A stretch of 64,000 bases of DNA from Marsupella aquatica (lineage: Eukaryota > Marchantiophyta), in NCBI GenBank assembly GCA_973895155.1, contig OZ316896.1, positions 18,662,001 through 18,726,000 of the forward strand. The letters are read 5' to 3'. Positions within the stretch are counted from its first letter, which is position 1. Every line of letters starts with the position of its first letter. This document shows positions 1 through 11,128 of the stretch, piece by piece. The notes under the pieces were generated by a model, which saw nothing but the letters and a program-made list of their open reading frames with translations, was not told the DNA's origin and searched no databases. Position numbers and translations under genes: made by a program.

Positions 1-326
1 AAACATTAAAATCCTGGCTGTCTCGAACTTGTCTTGACCTGGCATTCCTCGTCATAGGTATGCTCTGAGTACATTACCACTTTTTTCTACAATTAGTTGT
101 GTAAAGTAAATTTGGTTAGCTTTGAATAATCCAACTGACAACATCCTGTTCATTTTTGCTATTGGATCATCATCAGTGTCCTCAAATTACCTCAACATCC
201 TCACTCACCCTCTATCAAGGGGGACAGGGGAGTGGGGCAGCCAACCAGGGAACCAAGAGCAAAGTAAGAGACCCAATTCAACCCAATGTCGAGGGTTGGA
301 AGGGTGTCGTGGTTACGGTAGGGGAG
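1..326. other. no gene recognised
   Basis: I see no coding or RNA gene here. The purine-rich end (about 315-326) directly precedes the LTR-like start TGTTAGGATT at 327, so it could be a decayed polypurine tract, but no retroelement coding sequence is recognisable upstream. Confidence 0.4.
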
Positions 327-640
327 TGTTAGGATTAACTCTTAGTCTTGGGCTAACCTTGTTTAGTCTAATCAACATAAGGCTTAACAATGATTAGAGG
401 CCTAGCATATAGAGGGGCAAGGGAGTGTTCCTCAATGAGACTCATGCTCATTTGTGGGGGAGCGAGCTTGAAGCTAGGTTAGTAATCTTGGAGCTTGTAC
501 ATGGAGGCCTGGTGTGGCTACAGTGGCCAAAGCTCAGTAAAGCTCTTGTATTCCCTTGGATGTAGCCTTGACAAAGTTGGACCCCATATTTATGGTGCCG
601 GTGTGATGTGTGTTTGCTGGTGTCTTGTGTATGTCTTTGC
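327..640 (+). mobile_element. decayed solo LTR, copia family
   Basis: The segment opens with TGTTAGGATTAACTCTTAG, nearly the same as the start of the copia 3' LTR at 56325. Near its other end it carries AGTAAAGCTCTTGT followed by a GGATGTAGCC block and CCGGTGT, in the same order as in the LTRs at 56325-56678 and 38696-39134 (the latter on the minus strand). The middle is poorly conserved and the terminal CAACA is not recognisable, so the right boundary is approximate. It is read as a lone old LTR of the same Tnt1-like family. No target duplication was found. Confidence 0.5.
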
Positions 641-2444
641 TAGAATTTTCAAACTGTCTGGACATGGATGACCATGTGAGTAATTGTAGACTATATATTT
701 TGAGAAAAAGGCACTGTGGTAACTTTTACTACGACCTCTCTAACATACTAAGCTTTTAAAATATCCATAAGTTTCTAAATCTAGACTATAATTTTACTGT
801 TCATGACTTACTCTTTAGAATGAAGCCATAGGCCATAATTTTTCTAATAAGAATATTTTTTCAATGTTTTGACTATGCTTGTGAGTAAGGACGGGCAGTG
901 GGAGCCTGGGTATGAAGAGCCCTTCCTGTGCATTCACACTGGTGGTATCCAGGCCAGTTCTAAAAAACATGATATGCATTTTCCTACAGACTATGTATAA
1001 TACATTATGCGATAGTCAAGGTAGCACCCGGGCATGACCAGGTGGGCCCCATAGACTTTCATTCAGTATATATATTTTTAGTTCAGTTTGCTCTTCTGTA
1101 GGTCGCAGTCACCACTTTCCATCGGTAGGATTTCTTCACTATCTATGGCCAGTAAAGCAAATTTATGGGCACACTCATGAACTAGTGTAACCTAAAAAAT
1201 TGCATGCATTTAAAACAATTTTAAGCACCCAATGGGAAGAAGGTAGGTGCCCAAATAAAAATCCTTGGCCCTAGCATGTGAATAAGTGTAGACAAACTCT
1301 ATTCCCCTCTTCTTCTTACTAATTTTCCAGTCACACTAATTCATCCAAGAAGACTCATTAGATTCAATACTATTTGCAATTAACACTGCAATTCCATCCT
1401 GCCGGCTGTCATGGTCACTGTCACCACTTTAGGCATGAAAATTCTTGGTCCTCGCATGTATAACTTCTATTTCCCTCTTATTGGTACTAAACAGTTATTT
1501 GCAGTCACACTATATAAATGCTAGTACCCGGGCTAGCACTACACTTAACAATGTAGTTCTGGCCACCCTTTTGTCACTCGCAGTCATCATCACCACATAG
1601 TCATACATTCCTGGAAGAACACTACTAGGGCGTCTCAAAGTTGGGTTGTGGCTGAAAGTTGCGGCTTTGTAAGTCTGGTTATGGAACCTAGTTAAGGAAT
1701 TTAAGCAATGGGGAAGGTAGCATTGACCCGCCCCAAAAGGAAAGGGGTTACGACCTCACCTCAGTCTCATAGCATATATCCCTTTTCTTTCATTCTCAGT
1801 CAGCTGCCACCTCAAATGCAGCAGTCATCAGAGTCAGGGGCAAAGTCCATGTGCCGTCAATCACAACTTTCTAGATTTCTAGATACTGTGCCTAAAGATA
1901 TAATTGAAAAGTTATGAAGGTTATTGGTTAACTGTGAGCATGCCTGACCTTTCCTTAAGGTAGCCAACGATTGACTCCCACAACTTTAACAGGAGTCTCA
2001 ATAACTCAAGAGTTATGAAAGGACATAATTTAGATATGACCAGAGTATTGAGACACTCTACACACAATAATTGATGTAAACAACCTAGAGAGGCATGACT
2101 TTGTGGTAACTCACTTGAGTAGAGACTTATAGGTCTCGGTTCAACTGTTAGTGCTAACTCTTCCCAACTATTGTGGCTGACTCTTCCCTTTCTGTGGGGT
2201 TTCACAGATTTCCCCTTAAATAATAATAATAATAATAATAATAAATTGTTGTAAACATTGTAATTCTGGCCCTTCCATCCATCCGTCATTGTCATCATAG
2301 AGTCACAGTAATTGCTGTAAACATGTCACACTAAGTAGGATGTCTCAAAGCACTACCATAAGAGAGCGCTTATGGCTGTGACTTTTTGGACATGTGATCC
2401 TTGTGGGGCACATAATAGGTATCCCCAAAGGTTTCTATCTTGGC
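641..2444. repeat. gene-free region with dispersed short repeats
   Basis: No gene is recognised. Several segments share a block resembling 'aatgtagttctggcc' followed by a CATC/CACC-rich stretch (around 1552-1610 and 2257-2300, also 2500-2640), which suggests degenerate copies of one non-coding repeat. Short open frames here show no domain and I regard them as chance. Confidence 0.35.
2219..2243. repeat. ATA/TAA trinucleotide microsatellite
   Basis: About eight uninterrupted units of a TAA-type trinucleotide lie here. The poly-leucine run in an antisense open frame over this site is an artefact of the repeat. Confidence 0.9.
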
Positions 2445-2602
2445 AATGCATCAACGAGTCATACTAACTACAGTAGATGCAAGCACTAATTGTCATAAAC
2501 AATGTAGTTCTGGCCATCCGTCCAATGCATCAACAAGTCACACTAACTACAATAGATGCAAACACTAATTGTCATAAACAATATAGTTCTGGCCATACGT
2601 CC
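2445..2602. repeat. 79-bp tandem duplication
   Basis: Two adjacent copies (2445-2523 and 2524-2602) start with 'aatgcatcaac' and end with 'ttctggccat.cgtcc'. They differ at only a few positions, so the duplication is fairly recent. The 3' half of the unit matches the dispersed block seen at 1552 and 2257. Confidence 0.85.
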
Positions 2603-3536
2603 ATCACAATCACCATCACCACACAATCATACATTATTGACATATGCTTTGGGTGATTCTTTACTTTTTGGGGCTTGAGGTTGCTGCCAGGCAATCACTT
2701 TTAGCCATATGATTATATATCATAATTTTGACCATATTTCATACAGTCTGCATGCAGCACAAAGTTACGTTCGAATCTTGCATCCAGGCATGTTGAGCAT
2801 TAGTCCTGACATTAGTCAGTGGATTTGTCAGTGTTTAAATCACCCAAAAACCTTTCACAAATACGTGCTCATTCCATTATGAGTTATGTTGCCTCCCGTA
2901 TGGAATGAGTTATTTTGTCTCTAGTATATGGTCAACCTGCATAAGCTGGAAGACCATACACAATTCACAAAATCTACAACTATAATATTGGACCCAGCCT
3001 AATTTCATCTTTTGTCAGTTTATGAAAATGAGAAATGGCATGATCCAATCTTGATCGTCCATTGAACTGATTATTTATTTCTCATAATCAAATGCACACA
3101 AAACCATATCATTCTCTCTTTTGTCTCACTTTAATAGGCATAGTAGCAAGTTCAAGGTACACTTGCCCAAAGTACATGTTATAGGACAAAAGACATGTGT
3201 ACACATGCCCACAGTACATGCACATAAGACAAATGTACTTGAAAGTGCCATGCATATGGGGTTGTACTAGAAAGTACAACCAATTATTATGCTCCCATAA
3301 AAATATGATGTTATGCAAATGATGGGGAGAGTAGAGAGAAAATAAGATGCTATGCAAATGATGGGGAGAGAGAAAAATTGGTAGGGAACATTTAAAAAAT
3401 ATGCCTAAATATTTGTAAATATATTCTATCAAAATGATGAGATTTTCTAACCAATATGAAAAAAATTTATATGGGTTTTTTTATCATGGTTGTCTTACAA
3501 AATTATCCATATATAGTCCCAATGCCTTAAGTGGAA
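2603..3536. other. no gene recognised; small internal duplication
   Basis: No gene is supported. A segment with 'atgcaaatgatggggagag' occurs twice about 43 bp apart (around 3313 and 3353). Open frames on both strands are short and show no known domain. Confidence 0.4.
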
Positions 3537-3935
3537 GCAAATCTTTTCTCACATCGACATCTTTTTGTCATATTGAATCTTTATCTCATCTCGACATCTT
3601 TTATCCACTCAAGATCTTTTCTCACTTTGACATCTTTATCACCATCTTTCCCTCACCCTTAATATATTTTCTCATCTTGCCATCTTTTCTCATCTCACCA
3701 TCTTTTCTCTCCTTGAAATCTTTTTCACCTCAACTTCGTTTCCTCACCTTGCTTTTTCTCTCATCAAGATCTTTTTTCACCTCGGTGTCTTTCCTCATCT
3801 TGACATCTTTTCTCACCTCAACATATTTGCTGTAACGCACAAGCTCTTTTCTCTCCTTAACATATTTTTCTCACCTTGATTTTTGTTTCTCACCTCGACA
3901 TCCTTTCCTCATCTCTACATTTTTTTCAAGTCAAC
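3537..3935. repeat. degenerate pyrimidine-rich ~20-bp array
   Basis: About 400 bp consist of roughly twenty diverged units resembling 'TCTTTTCTCACCTCGACA', spaced about 19-22 bp apart, with a strong strand bias (T and C on the plus strand). The open frame at 3434-3835 (+) exists only because this repeat has few stops. Its Ser/Phe/Leu composition matches translated repeat, not a protein family. Confidence 0.75.
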
Positions 3936-4544
3936 GTCTTTTGCGCAACACACATGCATAGGGCTACTATCTCATAACGAAACACCAGTCGTCCTTCACT
4001 CTATAGGTTATAGCTTGTTTCGGGTTAGCTTGTTTCGGGTTCCTTTGAGGGGGAGCTGATTGAGGGGGATCCATGGGGCCCAATTCGATTATCATGCCAA
4101 TTCTTCGCGAAAGGGGAAGGACTCATGAAGACCGGGATCTGAGCAATTTCTCGAGAATGATGGAGGACTGGGCGTGCTGGACCTCGACCCACGATGCGAA
4201 CAGAGTCGATGATGCAGCGCTGCATTTCTTCCGGACGAAGTGATCGGCGAGCTAGTCTGATTAGCGATGGCTTCGGTTGTGCGTTTCGTGGCATTTCGTG
4301 ATGGGGAGTGACGACGAGGAATTGCGAGATCAGCGATTATAGTCACCGTTTCTGGTACGAATTCCCTTTCGTTGCATTGCATTCATGGAGCGCGGAGGGA
4401 AGGAGGGAGAGAGATATGTGAGTTCGGTTTGACTTGGTGAAACCGAAAAAACACGAAAGCGTTCTTCAGTTTGTCTGTTTGTTAGCTTGCGGCATAGCCA
4501 AGAGGCAAGAGGAGGTTTTAGGGCAATTCTTCCGTTTGCAAGTG

Positions 4545-4950
4545 AAGGGCAACAATAGCGAGAGAATAGCTGTGTTTCGCAAGAGAGAGAGGAGGAGCCG
4601 AGAGGAAGTGGTTAAACAGGTATACATCAGATTGAATTTCTATGCTTAGAAGGAGAAAAGGGAGGAGGAAGGACGGAAAGGGCAAAGACAGACAGAAGCC
4701 GAGAGGCAAGAGATAGATACATGTTGATTTATATGCTGTGTTTAGAATAGAGAGGATAAAAGGACAAACACATGGAGAGTTTGATTTTCTGTGATTGGAA
4801 GGAGAACTGAGAGGAGGGGGAAGGGAAAGTAAATAAGAATTGACTTGCTCTGTTCAGGAGATAGACTAGAGAGGAGGAAGGGACGGTTGCAGTTACACAT
4901 AGAATTGAATTGAATTGTTGTGTTTGGAAGCACAACAGAGAGAGGGAGGA
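4545..4950 (+). repeat. ~60-bp degenerate repeat in the F-box gene leader
   Basis: Five or six diverged units follow the pattern 'TTGA-TT--TGTG-TT-GAA' then a purine tract 'AGAGAGGAGG'. They begin near 4568, 4632, 4722, 4780, 4839 and 4903, with spacing mostly 58-64 bp and one gap of 90. The last unit runs across the first ATG (4910) of the F-box reading frame. This part probably lies in the 5' leader or promoter. No TATA box is convincing. Confidence 0.6.
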
Positions 4951-6760
4951 GAAGGAGCGAAAGGAGGACGGAGGGAGGACGAGGAACATGGGGGGAGGGG
5001 GGAACGAGATGGTCAACAACAGCAGCAGCGGAGTAGAGAGCAGCATGGAGGTGGTCCTTCGAGATGGAGGAGTAGTATCGAACATAGTGTCCAAGCTGCG
5101 AACGGCGCGGGACAGGTACGCAGCAGCGCTGGTGTGCAGATTGTGGCACGACGCCGTCACTTGGCAAGCCACAAAGCTGGCATTGCGCACGCGAGCCTCC
5201 CTTCCACATTTGGTGAGGCCATTCAAGCACATTGTGGCTCTTGATCTCAGTTGCATCGACGAGGAATTAACGGACTCCGACATGGAGTTTTGCGCCATGT
5301 CGTTTGGCTACTTGCGTTGGTTGAGCATTGGCCATGCGGATCTCCCTCCGGACCAGGCCCAAAGTTCAGACGCTGGGCTCTCAGCATTTGCAGAAAGATG
5401 CGGATCTTTAGAGCAACTGAGCCTTGCCGGTCTTTCTCGAATAGGAGACTATGGAATCCGAGCGTTTAGCAACGGTGGGACCCCATTTTTACGCTCCCTG
5501 ACTCTCGAGAACTGCAGAAACCTCACCGATGATGCGTTGGATGCCATTTGTGATTTTCCTGCCTTGGAGGAGCTCCAGCTGAAAGGAGAATTCGGATTCA
5601 CTTCAACCGGATTAGCTAAACTTGGGTCCAATTGCAACGGATTGATCAAGGTGTTCTTAGATCTTGGTTCCACGAACATCGATCCGGCACTGAATGCGCT
5701 GGCGGAATGTTGTCCAAAACTGCAAGAATTATCTTTGAAGTTTAAGAAAGCCAACTTAAGGGAGCTCGTGAAGTGCACGTCTCTGTCCTCTCTTGTCATT
5801 GAATCTGATCAGCGTCTTCCTATGGATGGACCCGTCCTGGCCATTGCAATGGCCAACAAAAATTTGAAAGAATTAGTGTATATTAATGTAATCACGCCCC
5901 TGACTGAAAGTGCGGTCATTGGGGTTGTTCTCAAATGCCCGGTGCTGGAGAGACTCCACTTGGAGGCTGCAGGATTGACAGGAGCGGCTATACTCTGCAT
6001 CGTGAACTGCAAAACATTACAGCATCTCATTCTGGAAAATCTGAAGAGTACTGGAGATGGGTTGGCCGAAATTGGTATGTGTGGCATGGGTTTGCTGAAA
6101 ACTTTGGCTCTTAGGAATGCTCGGGGCGTACGAGACACGGAAATACAATCCTTGATGAATCGGAACAGGGGTTTGGAATTCTTGGATGTTCAAAGCTGCC
6201 ACGAGATTACTCCGATAGGTTTTGCAGCAATCGCTGCGTGCAGGAATTTGCAAACTTTGGACTTGAGTTATACAGAGGTGGACGATTTGAGCTTAATAAC
6301 CATTGCGAGTGGAGTTCGCAATCTACAGCAATTGATTTTGATCAGGTGCAAGTCAGTGATAAATATGGGTGCTGTTGCCCGATTCTCTACTTTGGAGTCT
6401 CTCACTGTGGACCAATGCCCATTTGTTAGCGATCAGAGCCTTAAAGTGTTGGCAATGAACTGCTCGAGGCTTACTCATCTTAGCTTAGCATTCACACAGG
6501 TGACCGATGTGGGCCTTTCTTACCTCTGCGGTTGCAGCTTGTTGAGAAGCATCCGAGTGTCCTATTGTAGGTTCGTGAAAGGTGAAGGAGTCGTTAACAT
6601 TGCTCAGGCTTGTGGTGGGTTCCAGCATGTCAGCATGAGTTACAGGTTTCGTAAATCTCAAATTATGGAGGCATTAAAGGAGCAATCCTGCAGAGTTACT
6701 TTGGAGATAGATGAAATGGCCCTAGTGCCTTTCGGATACAACTTGTTGATGGAACGATGA
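4910..6760 (+). CDS. F-box/leucine-rich repeat protein
   Basis: A single open frame of 616 codons, apparently without introns. Residues about 52-92 look like an F-box (DGGVVSNIVSKL, then RDRYAAALVCRLWHDAV). From about 110 to 590 there are many leucine-rich repeats of the F-box/LRR type, for example LRSLTLENCRNLTDDALDAI, LQTLDLSYTEVDDLSLITIA and LTHLSLAFTQVTDVGLSYL. F-box/LRR proteins serve as substrate receptors of SCF ubiquitin ligases: the F-box binds the SKP1-like subunit and the LRR surface picks the target. The target cannot be told from sequence. The first 26 residues are translated leader repeat, so ATG 4988 (MGGGGNEM) or ATG 5009 may be the true start. I could not assign it to a named plant class such as TIR1/AFB, COI1 or MAX2. 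Confidence 0.88.
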   Translation: MNCCVWKHNREREEKERKEDGGRTRNMGGGGNEMVNNSSSGVESSMEVVLRDGGVVSNIVSKLRTARDRYAAALVCRLWHDAVTWQATKLALRTRASLPHLVRPFKHIVALDLSCIDEELTDSDMEFCAMSFGYLRWLSIGHADLPPDQAQSSDAGLSAFAERCGSLEQLSLAGLSRIGDYGIRAFSNGGTPFLRSLTLENCRNLTDDALDAICDFPALEELQLKGEFGFTSTGLAKLGSNCNGLIKVFLDLGSTNIDPALNALAECCPKLQELSLKFKKANLRELVKCTSLSSLVIESDQRLPMDGPVLAIAMANKNLKELVYINVITPLTESAVIGVVLKCPVLERLHLEAAGLTGAAILCIVNCKTLQHLILENLKSTGDGLAEIGMCGMGLLKTLALRNARGVRDTEIQSLMNRNRGLEFLDVQSCHEITPIGFAAIAACRNLQTLDLSYTEVDDLSLITIASGVRNLQQLILIRCKSVINMGAVARFSTLESLTVDQCPFVSDQSLKVLAMNCSRLTHLSLAFTQVTDVGLSYLCGCSLLRSIRVSYCRFVKGEGVVNIAQACGGFQHVSMSYRFRKSQIMEALKEQSCRVTLEIDEMALVPFGYNLLMER

Positions 6761-6849
6761 TAGGTTCGGATGGATTGACAACGGTTCTCCATGTCAGATG
6801 TCCCGCAACAAGATTCTAGTGTGAGCGTTAGGGGTGCTCGGAATCTCAG

Positions 6850-7290
6850 AGCTGTGTAGTGGATCAGAGAACTTTGATTTACTGTCCATTGGATAAGAAA
6901 GCCCAAACTGAATTTCACCCATGGACAACTTTGCTTCAAGTATGTTTGACCTAATTACAGAGGCAAGGTTCTGTGCAGGGTTGATTTGTTGAACTTCGTG
7001 ATGTGGTGTAAAAGTCATGTGATCCGTCCTTCTTGTAGATCAGAGACTTCGAATTTGTGTCCATTGGATGCGAAAATGCTCTTGAGTTCAGTGTAGTGAC
7101 ATAATTCGAGTCTAGACATGTCGGATAGATATCTGTCTGAATTACGAAGGCCCAGGACTGGTGAATGTTAGTGGTGCACGAGTCGGCCGTATCAGTCCAG
7201 TCGAGTGCACAGAACTCAGAGCTTTGGGTGAGAGCCCCATCGGATACTAAAGATCACCAAAAATGTAGGTGTAAAGATCAGAGCTCAATA
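6850..7290 (+). repeat. ~170-bp degenerate repeat after the F-box gene
   Basis: A block of the form 'gatcagagact...tgtccattggatgcgaaaa' occurs at 6864 and 7038, with a weaker third copy near 7206 and the start of another near 7278. The period is about 170 bp. The sequence between the blocks also aligns ('tgaatttc..' against 'tgagttca..'). The array probably lies in the 3' UTR or just beyond it. Its role is unknown. Confidence 0.6.
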
Positions 7291-7825
7291 TCCCTGAGCA
7301 TATTTTCGTCATGTATAACGATGAGGCTTGGCAAATGCTGCAGCAGTATTTGTTCCTTCTGTGCAATTGATCGAAACGGTGAACGAGTGGGCTATTTTTG
7401 CATCATGGCGGTAGTGTTGCTGGCCAGTTTTTCTCAAATTGATGCAGAATCGCTCAAGGGTTCCCCCTCATGTTTTACCACTCTCTTTGCCAGAGACTCC
7501 CGTTTCTGTCCAAAGTAGATTTCGTGAACAGAGTAATTTGACGGTCTTTGGGTTCCCAATACTGCACAGGCTCACCAAACTGCCTAAGAGATTTCTGTTT
7601 CTACTTAGTTTATTAAAAATAAAGGCTAACTTTCATAGTGATTTTGACTGTGCAGCCTTCTCCATAAAAGCCCTAAAAATTACAAAGAGAAAACTCACTG
7701 AGGGCATTAAGAGACTCGTAGAGCTGCAGAGATGAGTAGGAAGGTTGCCCAACTAGAGGAGCAGCATACTTAAAGAAGCAAAATAATTGTAGCAACTATT
7801 CACAGTTAGCAAAACATTTCCCCTA
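7291..7825. other. no gene recognised
   Basis: This is the downstream flank of the F-box gene. Overlapping short open frames at 7165-7735 show no domain. Nothing else is recognisable. Confidence 0.4.
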
Positions 7826-7866
7826 GACATCTTAACGGAAAGCAATTTCCCGGATGAGCCAAAACA
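7826..7866 (+). repeat. isolated copy of the 8.3-8.9 kb repeat core
   Basis: The segment 'catcttaacggaaagcaatttcccggatgagccaaaac' is repeated without a mismatch near 8574-8612 inside the tandem array, about 750 bp away. It shows that one unit or fragment has been copied or left behind at a distance. Confidence 0.8.
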
Positions 7867-8267
7867 CATTGGCAACATTGGACCTCCTGCATACCAAGAA
7901 GGACTAGTCAATGTCTTCTGTTTTCAATTTTTCTTGGTCAATTAGCCTTCACCAAAATCCTACTAAAAACGACATTTTGACAAATGTGACAAAGGAAAAT
8001 TGAGGAGAAAACATAGTAAAAGAATGTGCAACTTCATGACCAAAATGTAGGAAAAAAATCCAAGCAAAGTATTCCATCCACAACCTGAAGGCACAAAGCA
8101 CAAAGGTACGAATGACTCAAATGAGGGCCAAAAAATGCAGAAAGATAAATTAATCTCACGCACAAGCTAACAATGCAAGCCCAATGAGCATTGGTCACAT
8201 GTGCTTGCTAGGACTGGAGATGGAGATACATGAGACACTCAGAGTGCGTCGGGACTAGGGTAGTCCC

Positions 8268-8900
8268 TGTGGGTGAGTGTTGGAATTCAAAGTGCAGATT
8301 TCAGTAGTGGTGATGGCGGTCGAGCTGTTTCATAGTCTTCAGTGACAACAATTCACTGATGAGCGGAGGTCAGATTTCAATAGTGGCGATGGCGGTCGAG
8401 GTGTTTGATGGTCTTCGCCGACGACAATTCACTGATTAGCCAAAACCCTGCCCTTTGCAACCCTTCCGAGGAGCTCTCTTGTGGGTGAGTGTTGAAATTC
8501 GGAGTTCAGATTTCCATAGTGATGGCGGTCGAGCTGTTGATGGTCTTTACTGACAACAATAGCTGATGGCAGGCCATCTTAACGGAAAGCAATTTCCCGG
8601 ATGAGCCAAAACCTTGCCCTTTGCACCTTCTCCGAGGAGCCCTTCTGGGTGAGTGATGAACTGAAGAGTTCAGATTTCAAGAGTGGCGATGGGAGTCGAG
8701 CAATCGATGGTCTTAACGGACAGCAATTTACGGATGAGCCAAGAACTTTCCCTTTGCATCTCCTCCGACGAGCTCTTGTGGGTGAGTGGCGAATTGCAGA
8801 GTTCAGATTTCAATAGTGGCGGATGGGGATCGAGCTGTTGATGGTCTGAACGGACAGCAGTTCACTGACGAGCCAAAGACTTTCCCTACCCGGATGTGAT
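8268..8900 (+). repeat. ~130-165-bp tandem array, about five units
   Basis: Units start with 'gtgggtgagtg' (8270, 8481, 8645, 8778) or with the later 'cagatttcaatagtggcgat' block (about 8367). Each contains a 'gcggtcgagctgttgatggtctt' element, an 'acaattcactgatgagcc' element and a 'ccctttgca...tccgaggagct' element in the same order. Unit lengths vary through internal deletions. Short open frames over the array differ between units, so it does not look protein-coding. Confidence 0.75.
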
Positions 8901-9629
8901 TCAAGTTATTACGGTTCTGCCACTGATGAGGCCGACAGATTTCTAATACAGATGCCATTCCTGCGGGCATTCCTGGACTTTTTGGAGGTCCGCATTTACA
9001 TTATCACTTCGTTGAACTTTTGCTGATGATGTCTGAGTCCTTGATCAATGCCTGTTCTTTGACAGCTTCTTCCATATCCATACGTTGCTGGAATCACCTC
9101 AATTCTTCAGGCCTTCTTCTTAACAACGTTTTTGATGTCCGTAATTCAGCTAGAATCCCTTGAAACACTAACACCGGATAAAGAACAACTTAAGATCCCA
9201 CGTTAGCGAACAGCTGTAAGCTTTTTATGGTGAGCACTAGTAAGGATTCTGCGCTCGAATGACTTCACAAACCGATGATAACATTTGACTAGTGACACAG
9301 TGAGGGAAAGCACAGTAGAAGTTGTAGGAGCGGATGATATGTCAATGATTGTAGTGGAGGTGCTAACAGCATTGTCACTCACTTCAATCCTACACCTGTC
9401 CGCCGAAGGAAGAGTACCGCGAGTCACGATTCGTGACGAGTGCAGACTCTGGTGAGAGAGAAACACCGTAAGCAACTGCTGAACGACCGATTGGTAAATT
9501 GCAATCTGTCGACCTACCTCACGAAGCGCGGCCATACCGTGAATCGAAGATTCATAGGCCATGCATACATCGTACAGTACGACTCGGTGCCTGCCAGCCG
9601 ACTGAATTGCTGATGCAGAACGATGGGTC
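8901..9629. other. no gene recognised
   Basis: A minus-strand open frame (9203-9790) covers part of this stretch. It shows no recognisable domain, and its N-terminal part is translated 45-bp repeat. It could be an exon of an unknown gene but I cannot support that. Confidence 0.35.
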
Positions 9630-9855
9630 GAAAGCGAACAAGGTCGGCGTGCTTGCTTCCTGCAAAACAAGATCGGTGTGCTCGCTTTCTCTGATGATTT
9701 GCTACTGCAAAACAAGATTGGTGTGCTTGCTTTCTCTGATGATTCGTTCCTGCAAAACAAGATCTGTGGCCTCCACTGCCAGAGTCCCACTCACATTTGG
9801 AGACTGATCGGTGGCCTCCACTGCCAGAGTCCCACTCACATTTGGAGACTGGAGA
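9630..9855. repeat. two adjoining 45-bp tandem repeats
   Basis: The first family ('tgcaaaacaagat..ggtgtgct' onward) has full units at 9661-9705 and 9706-9750, a partial unit before them and a short start at 9751. The second family ('gtggcctccactgccagagt' onward) has units at 9766-9810 and 9811-9855. The two unit sequences are unrelated but both are 45 bp, a multiple of three, so the minus-strand frame stays open through them. Confidence 0.85.
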
Positions 9856-10012
9856 AGAGGCCTATGATTGTGCGCATGAGGGTGACGTACAAGGACTTGA
9901 AGCTCTTGGAGCTCTTGAAGCTGTTGTGACCTTTTTTTGCCAAAGCTGACACTTTTTCTTCCTAACACTGAATCTAGGCCAGACCATATATCGTTTGAAA
10001 CGAGCTTCAATT

Positions 10013-10277
10013 CCATTTTGATTGAATGACCCAAAGTTTGGAAATGTTTGGATCATGAGGTGGTCTCAATTTCCACATAAAATAAGCATTTCCTTGGGCC
10101 CAGTACTTGCCATGTAAGATTGAGTGGACACTGAACTTCAACAAATGCAAATCCCTTTTGATTCAAGGACACAAAGTTTGTGAATGTTTGGATCAAGAGG
10201 TGGTCGCAACTCCTACAAAAAATAAACATTTACTTGGGCCCAATATATACTTGCCATGTAAGATTGATTGACACTGG
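10013..10277. repeat. 140-bp tandem duplication
   Basis: Two diverged copies begin near 10013 and 10153 ('ttttgatt.aa.gac.caaagttt'). Both run through 'gaatgtttggatca.gaggtgg' and 'cttgggccca' to 'cttgccatgtaagattga'. A few insertions separate them, such as 'atatat' in the second copy. Confidence 0.8.
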
Positions 10278-11128
10278 CCCCCAAGTTCTTCTAAATCCAA
10301 GAACGCAACTAGAGCAGTTTCCACCCATTAGTTTCCATCCAGTCCTCAACCAAATAGGTGGCATTCCAACATTGACTGAGATTTGTTATGCATCAACCTC
10401 CTCCTTACTCAAGCCTGACGGCATATGTGTTGGAAAAACAAGGGCAAGGTTGTAAACTTTCTAGCATTTTAGGTCCCAAACCCTGAAAATTGAAAAAACA
10501 AGAAAAAGTTCCCACTTTGCAAAGTGGACACTCAAAATCCTCATGTTCTCAACAATCTAGGAGTGCTAAGGGTTGTACAAGAAAGGGCTTTTGGCATGCA
10601 AGGACACTTCTAATAGTGTCCTGATTTTATGTTAGAGGGAAAAGACAATAATGGGCCCCTACTTCTTCTAAAGCCACCTGAGAGGCTAGCATCCGGGATA
10701 CTCTCAAGCCCTGGGTGGCAAATGTCCCTTTGTGAATTGGAGAAGATGCTAAGAATATGCATTATCTAGTTTTCCTAGATGAACTTCTGACCATTAGATC
10801 TCAGCAGATTTAAACATAAAGGTCAGATTCTGGCTAGTGGAGTCTATGGCTAGGTGGGAAGCTGACTAATCAAGAAGACAAAGTGGCTAATTTTAGCCAA
10901 AGTGGCCAAAACTTTTCATAGAAGTTTGCGAATTTTTCCACTAAAAACATTCTGGCTCGCGTCACCACATGGATAGACATCCTCTTCGTTTGTTTGATCT
11001 GCTGCAATAATGTGGGCAGACAGTGGCTCTATGAACGTCGTTGGTTGATTAACTCTAACAAGCTCTGCAGGCTCAACAGCAGCCAATTGGCTTTGCAACA
11101 AGAATGTACTAACGTTTACAAAGCATTG
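10278..11128. other. no gene recognised
   Basis: Intergenic, AT-rich sequence with no open frame that shows a domain and no repeat that I could pair with another site in the window. Confidence 0.35.

Noticed and set aside
3434-3835. 133-codon plus-strand open frame
   Set aside because: It is translated pyrimidine repeat (Ser/Phe/Leu-rich) with no domain.
9203-9790. 195-codon minus-strand open frame as a gene
   Set aside because: No recognisable domain; its first third is tandem repeat and there is no supporting splice or promoter context.
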